From CAIOJG01 sp964477455 (lineage in GTDB: Bacteria; Patescibacteriota; Patescibacteriia; Magasanikbacterales; GWA2-37-8), in NCBI GenBank assembly GCA_964477455.1, contig CAYZHG010000102.1:1-9587 (forward strand): a stretch of 9,587 bases of DNA, in the 5' to 3' direction. The position numbers were made by a program, and so were the translations under genes. This document shows positions 7,392 to 9,587 of this stretch, piece by piece; positions within the stretch are counted from its first letter, which is position 1, and each line of letters opens with the position of its first letter. The notes beneath the pieces were generated by a model. It searched no databases. It saw only the letters and a program-made list of their open reading frames with translations, and had not been told where the DNA came from.

Positions 7392-8849
7392 TTATGTTAT
7401 TTTTTCCCAGTCTTGAGCGGATTGCAAAAAATCATTTTTAATTTCCGAAAAATATTTTTTCGCTTCATCAAAATCATTTTTTATTTTCCCATCCAAAATA
7501 GCTTCTTCAATCGCCTCTTTTATTTTCCCAACAGTCGGCCCAGGTTTTAGACCACACTCTTTCATAATATCTTCACCTCTAAACGGAGATTGAAAGGCTC
7601 TCAATTTATCACGCTCTAGGACTTGGGTGATTCGTTCTTCGAGATGGTCGTAATTTTTCAAACGTTTCTCTTTTTTTAAAGGATTGCCTGTAGTAATATC
7701 ACTACGACCTAGTATTAATAGATCGGGCAACTCCTCACCGACCGAAACTATCAATCGTCGCACCGCAGAGTCTGTGATATCATCATCCATCAAGCTGATT
7801 GGCTGTTGGTGCCAACGCACTAAATGAGCCAAATAATCGGTGTCGTGACGAGAAAGCTTTAATCTTTTTGAAATTTGGTAAACCATTTTCTTACCCACAA
7901 ATTCATGAGCATAAAAAGTCCAACCGATTTTTGGTAATAATTTTTTGGTTTTAGATTTTCCAATATCATGCAACAATCCCGCAAATCTCAACATCACTTT
8001 ATCACTTCGTAAGGCAATATTATCCACCACTTTAAAAGTGTGAACTAAATTATTTTTATGCTGATGCCCAAAAATCTCATCTACTCCGTCCAATTCCACC
8101 ACTTCTGGCAAAACCAGTGTAAGTAATTTTGTTTGAAACATTAATGCCAAACATACGGACGGTATTTTTACGGCCAACATTTTTAAAAGTTCTTCTTGAA
8201 TTCGTTCGGCAGAAATAATTTTTAAACGTTCATAATTTTTATTTATTGAGTCTAATGTTTTAGAATCAATAGTAAATTCAAGTTGCCCAGCAAAACGCAC
8301 CGCTCGCAACATTCTCAATGGATCATCGCTAAAAGTAGCATCTGGTTCAAGCGGAGTTCGCAAAGTTTTATTTTTCAAATCTTCTTGTCCATTAAATGGA
8401 TCAACAATTTGAGTAATTATTTTTTTGACCGACGGTTTCAATAAACCAGCAAAGGCAGATACAGGTACGGCCATCGCATTAACAGTAAAATCACGACGTG
8501 ATAAATCTTGGATTAATGTCGCCGTTTTAACTTTTGGCTTTCGTGAGGTGATATCATAATTTTCGGATCTAGCCCCAGCAAATTCTATCACCATTTTATC
8601 TTCGCCTTCACCAAAAACATATCGTGCCGTATCAAAATCAGGAAATTCTACTAGACTTCCCATCTCCTTCATATATACATCAAATTTTTTGGCAAATTCC
8701 AGCCCACTACCAACCACTACAAAGTCTACATCTTTTTTTTCTTTTCTTCCCAAAACATAATCACGCACAAAACCACCGACAGCGTAAATTTCAGTTTTTT
8801 CTTTCTTTGCAAAGGTATTAATTTTTTTAATTATTTTGAACGCATCCAT
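7392..8849 (-). CDS. cca: CCA tRNA nucleotidyltransferase / poly(A) polymerase family, with HD domain
   Basis: This class II nucleotidyltransferase family adds or repairs the 3' CCA end of tRNAs in the cytoplasm. The 485-residue product has the head-domain motif GGFVRD (25-30) and catalytic aspartates D40 and D42 in DVDFVV. It also has RRDFTVNAMA (118-127), SDDPLRMLRAVRFA (174-187) and the AERIQEEL segment (214-221). A C-terminal HD phosphohydrolase domain follows, with H270, the H294-D295 pair in GLLHDIGKSKT, H315, and D384 in GRSDITTG, as in many bacterial CCA enzymes. About 100 residues after the HD core probably form the tail domain. Sequence alone does not separate a full CCA-adding enzyme from a CC-adding, A-adding or poly(A)-adding relative; full CCA addition is the most likely if this is the only copy. 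The ATG at 8849 follows the pilT stop by 15 bp and has no Shine-Dalgarno. The adaptor gene begins 19 bp after its stop. Confidence 0.93.
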   Translation of the reverse strand: MDAFKIIKKINTFAKKEKTEIYAVGGFVRDYVLGRKEKKDVDFVVVGSGLEFAKKFDVYMKEMGSLVEFPDFDTARYVFGEGEDKMVIEFAGARSENYDITSRKPKVKTATLIQDLSRRDFTVNAMAVPVSAFAGLLKPSVKKIITQIVDPFNGQEDLKNKTLRTPLEPDATFSDDPLRMLRAVRFAGQLEFTIDSKTLDSINKNYERLKIISAERIQEELLKMLAVKIPSVCLALMFQTKLLTLVLPEVVELDGVDEIFGHQHKNNLVHTFKVVDNIALRSDKVMLRFAGLLHDIGKSKTKKLLPKIGWTFYAHEFVGKKMVYQISKRLKLSRHDTDYLAHLVRWHQQPISLMDDDITDSAVRRLIVSVGEELPDLLILGRSDITTGNPLKKEKRLKNYDHLEERITQVLERDKLRAFQSPFRGEDIMKECGLKPGPTVGKIKEAIEEAILDGKIKNDFDEAKKYFSEIKNDFLQSAQDWEKIT

Positions 8850-8864
8850 AATAATGCAATTTTT

Positions 8865-9587
8865 TTATACCGATTTACTTCGACCAGTTCTTTTTTGCGC
8901 CGTTTCTTCGGTAATTAAATCATCCTTTAATAATTGTTTGATAGAATTTTCCATACTAACCATACCATCCTTTGAACCAGTTTGTATGGCGGATTTTATT
9001 TGGTTAATATTATTTTCTTTTATTAAGTTTGACACTCCAGAAGTATTCACCAAAATTTCTCTGGCCGGCACGCGACCGCCATCTTTTGATGGTACCAATT
9101 GTTGAGCGACAACCACCCGTAATACTGACGATAACTGAATCAAAATTTGTCTTTGTTTGGCACCATCAAACACGTCCACAATGCGTTCCACTGCCTCCGA
9201 AGCACTACTGGTGTGTAAAGTAGACAAAACCAAATGACCAGTTTCAGCGGCGGTTAAAACTGTTGCAATTGTTTCTGGATCACGCATTTCCCCAACCAAA
9301 ATCACATTTGGATCCTGACGCAAAACATGTTTAAGGGCGTTGGCGAAAGAATTCGTATCCGTACCAACTTCGCGCTGTTCTATTAAACATTTTTTATCTT
9401 CAAACAAAAATTCAATCGGATCTTCGACTGTTACAATATGCGCTTTTCTATTTTTATTTATTTCCTCAATAATGGCCGCTAATGTGGTAGATTTTCCACA
9501 TCCGGTCGGTCCTGTTACCAAAATCAACCCGTCCAACATATTTGGTATTTCTTTCAAAATCGGTTCAAAACGCAAATCTTCTGGACC
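8865..9587 (-). CDS. pilT: Type IV pilus retraction ATPase PilT (partial, N-terminus beyond window)
   Basis: PilT is a hexameric cytoplasmic ATPase that depolymerises type IV pili, powering twitching and DNA uptake. The window holds the last 240 residues; the frame is open through base 9587, so the first ~110 residues, including most of the N-terminal PAS-like domain, are missing. Visible motifs, numbered within the fragment, are Walker A GPTGCGKST (26-34), the Asp box VEDPIEF (54-60), Walker B VILVGEMRD (95-103) and the His box STLHT (122-126). The C-terminal segment NLIKENNINQIKSAIQTG (187-204) matches the PilT NLIRE...QI.S.IQTG region, which favours PilT over the PilB extension ATPase. A TTG within the fragment (9575) is not a plausible start because coding and homology continue upstream. 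The stop is TAA at 8867-8865, and the cca gene starts 15 bp later. Other pilus genes may lie upstream, outside the window. Confidence 0.95.
   Translation of the reverse strand, partial: GPEDLRFEPILKEIPNMLDGLILVTGPTGCGKSTTLAAIIEEINKNRKAHIVTVEDPIEFLFEDKKCLIEQREVGTDTNSFANALKHVLRQDPNVILVGEMRDPETIATVLTAAETGHLVLSTLHTSSASEAVERIVDVFDGAKQRQILIQLSSVLRVVVAQQLVPSKDGGRVPAREILVNTSGVSNLIKENNINQIKSAIQTGSKDGMVSMENSIKQLLKDDLITEETAQKRTGRSKSV

Noticed and set aside
8624..9223. Plus-strand open frames opposite cca and pilT
   Set aside because: They are antisense shadows of genes with intact catalytic motifs, and their products show no recognisable features.
9573..9575. TTG as the start codon of pilT
   Set aside because: The frame stays open to the window edge and PilT has about 110 more N-terminal residues, so this is an internal codon.

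Overview
The window is an AT-rich bacterial segment with eight protein-coding genes. All lie on the minus strand, so transcription runs from high to low coordinates. Coding density is very high: the largest gap between genes is 54 bp and several gaps are 1-5 bp. All seven stop codons in view are TAA. I see no rRNA, tRNA, CRISPR array or mobile element. The AT-richness, tight packing, near-absence of Shine-Dalgarno motifs, and a MacAB-like exporter beside PilT suggest a Patescibacteria/CPR (Parcubacteria-like) genome. That placement is inference; no marker here proves it.

In transcription order: (1) 9587-8865, the C-terminal two thirds of a PilT-type pilus retraction ATPase, cut by the window edge. 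(2) 8849-7392, a CCA tRNA nucleotidyltransferase / poly(A) polymerase family enzyme with an HD domain. (3) 7372-5777, a membrane-fusion (HlyD/MacA-type) adaptor with an unusually large helical insert. (4) 5775-5050, a MacB/LolD-type ABC ATPase. (5) 5002-3767 and (6) 3765-2521, two divergent MacB/FtsX-type permeases. (7) 2516-1476, a soluble 346-residue protein I do not recognise. (8) 1421-1, DNA primase DnaG, lacking its C-terminal end at the window edge.

Genes 3-6 form a complete MacA-MacB-like exporter in which ATPase and permease are separate polypeptides and there are two permeases, probably a heterodimer. No outer-membrane TolC-like gene is present, which fits a monoderm cell. The exporter sits between tRNA end-processing (cca) and replication (dnaG), which looks like genome compaction rather than one pathway. 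The spacing allows one long transcript. Small inverted repeats fall at several gene junctions; the strongest is a GC-rich hairpin between the ATPase and the first permease.

The least explained item is the unknown 346-residue protein between the exporter and dnaG. Also worth a look are the adaptor's helical insert, the intercistronic hairpin, and the consistent lack of Shine-Dalgarno sequences.
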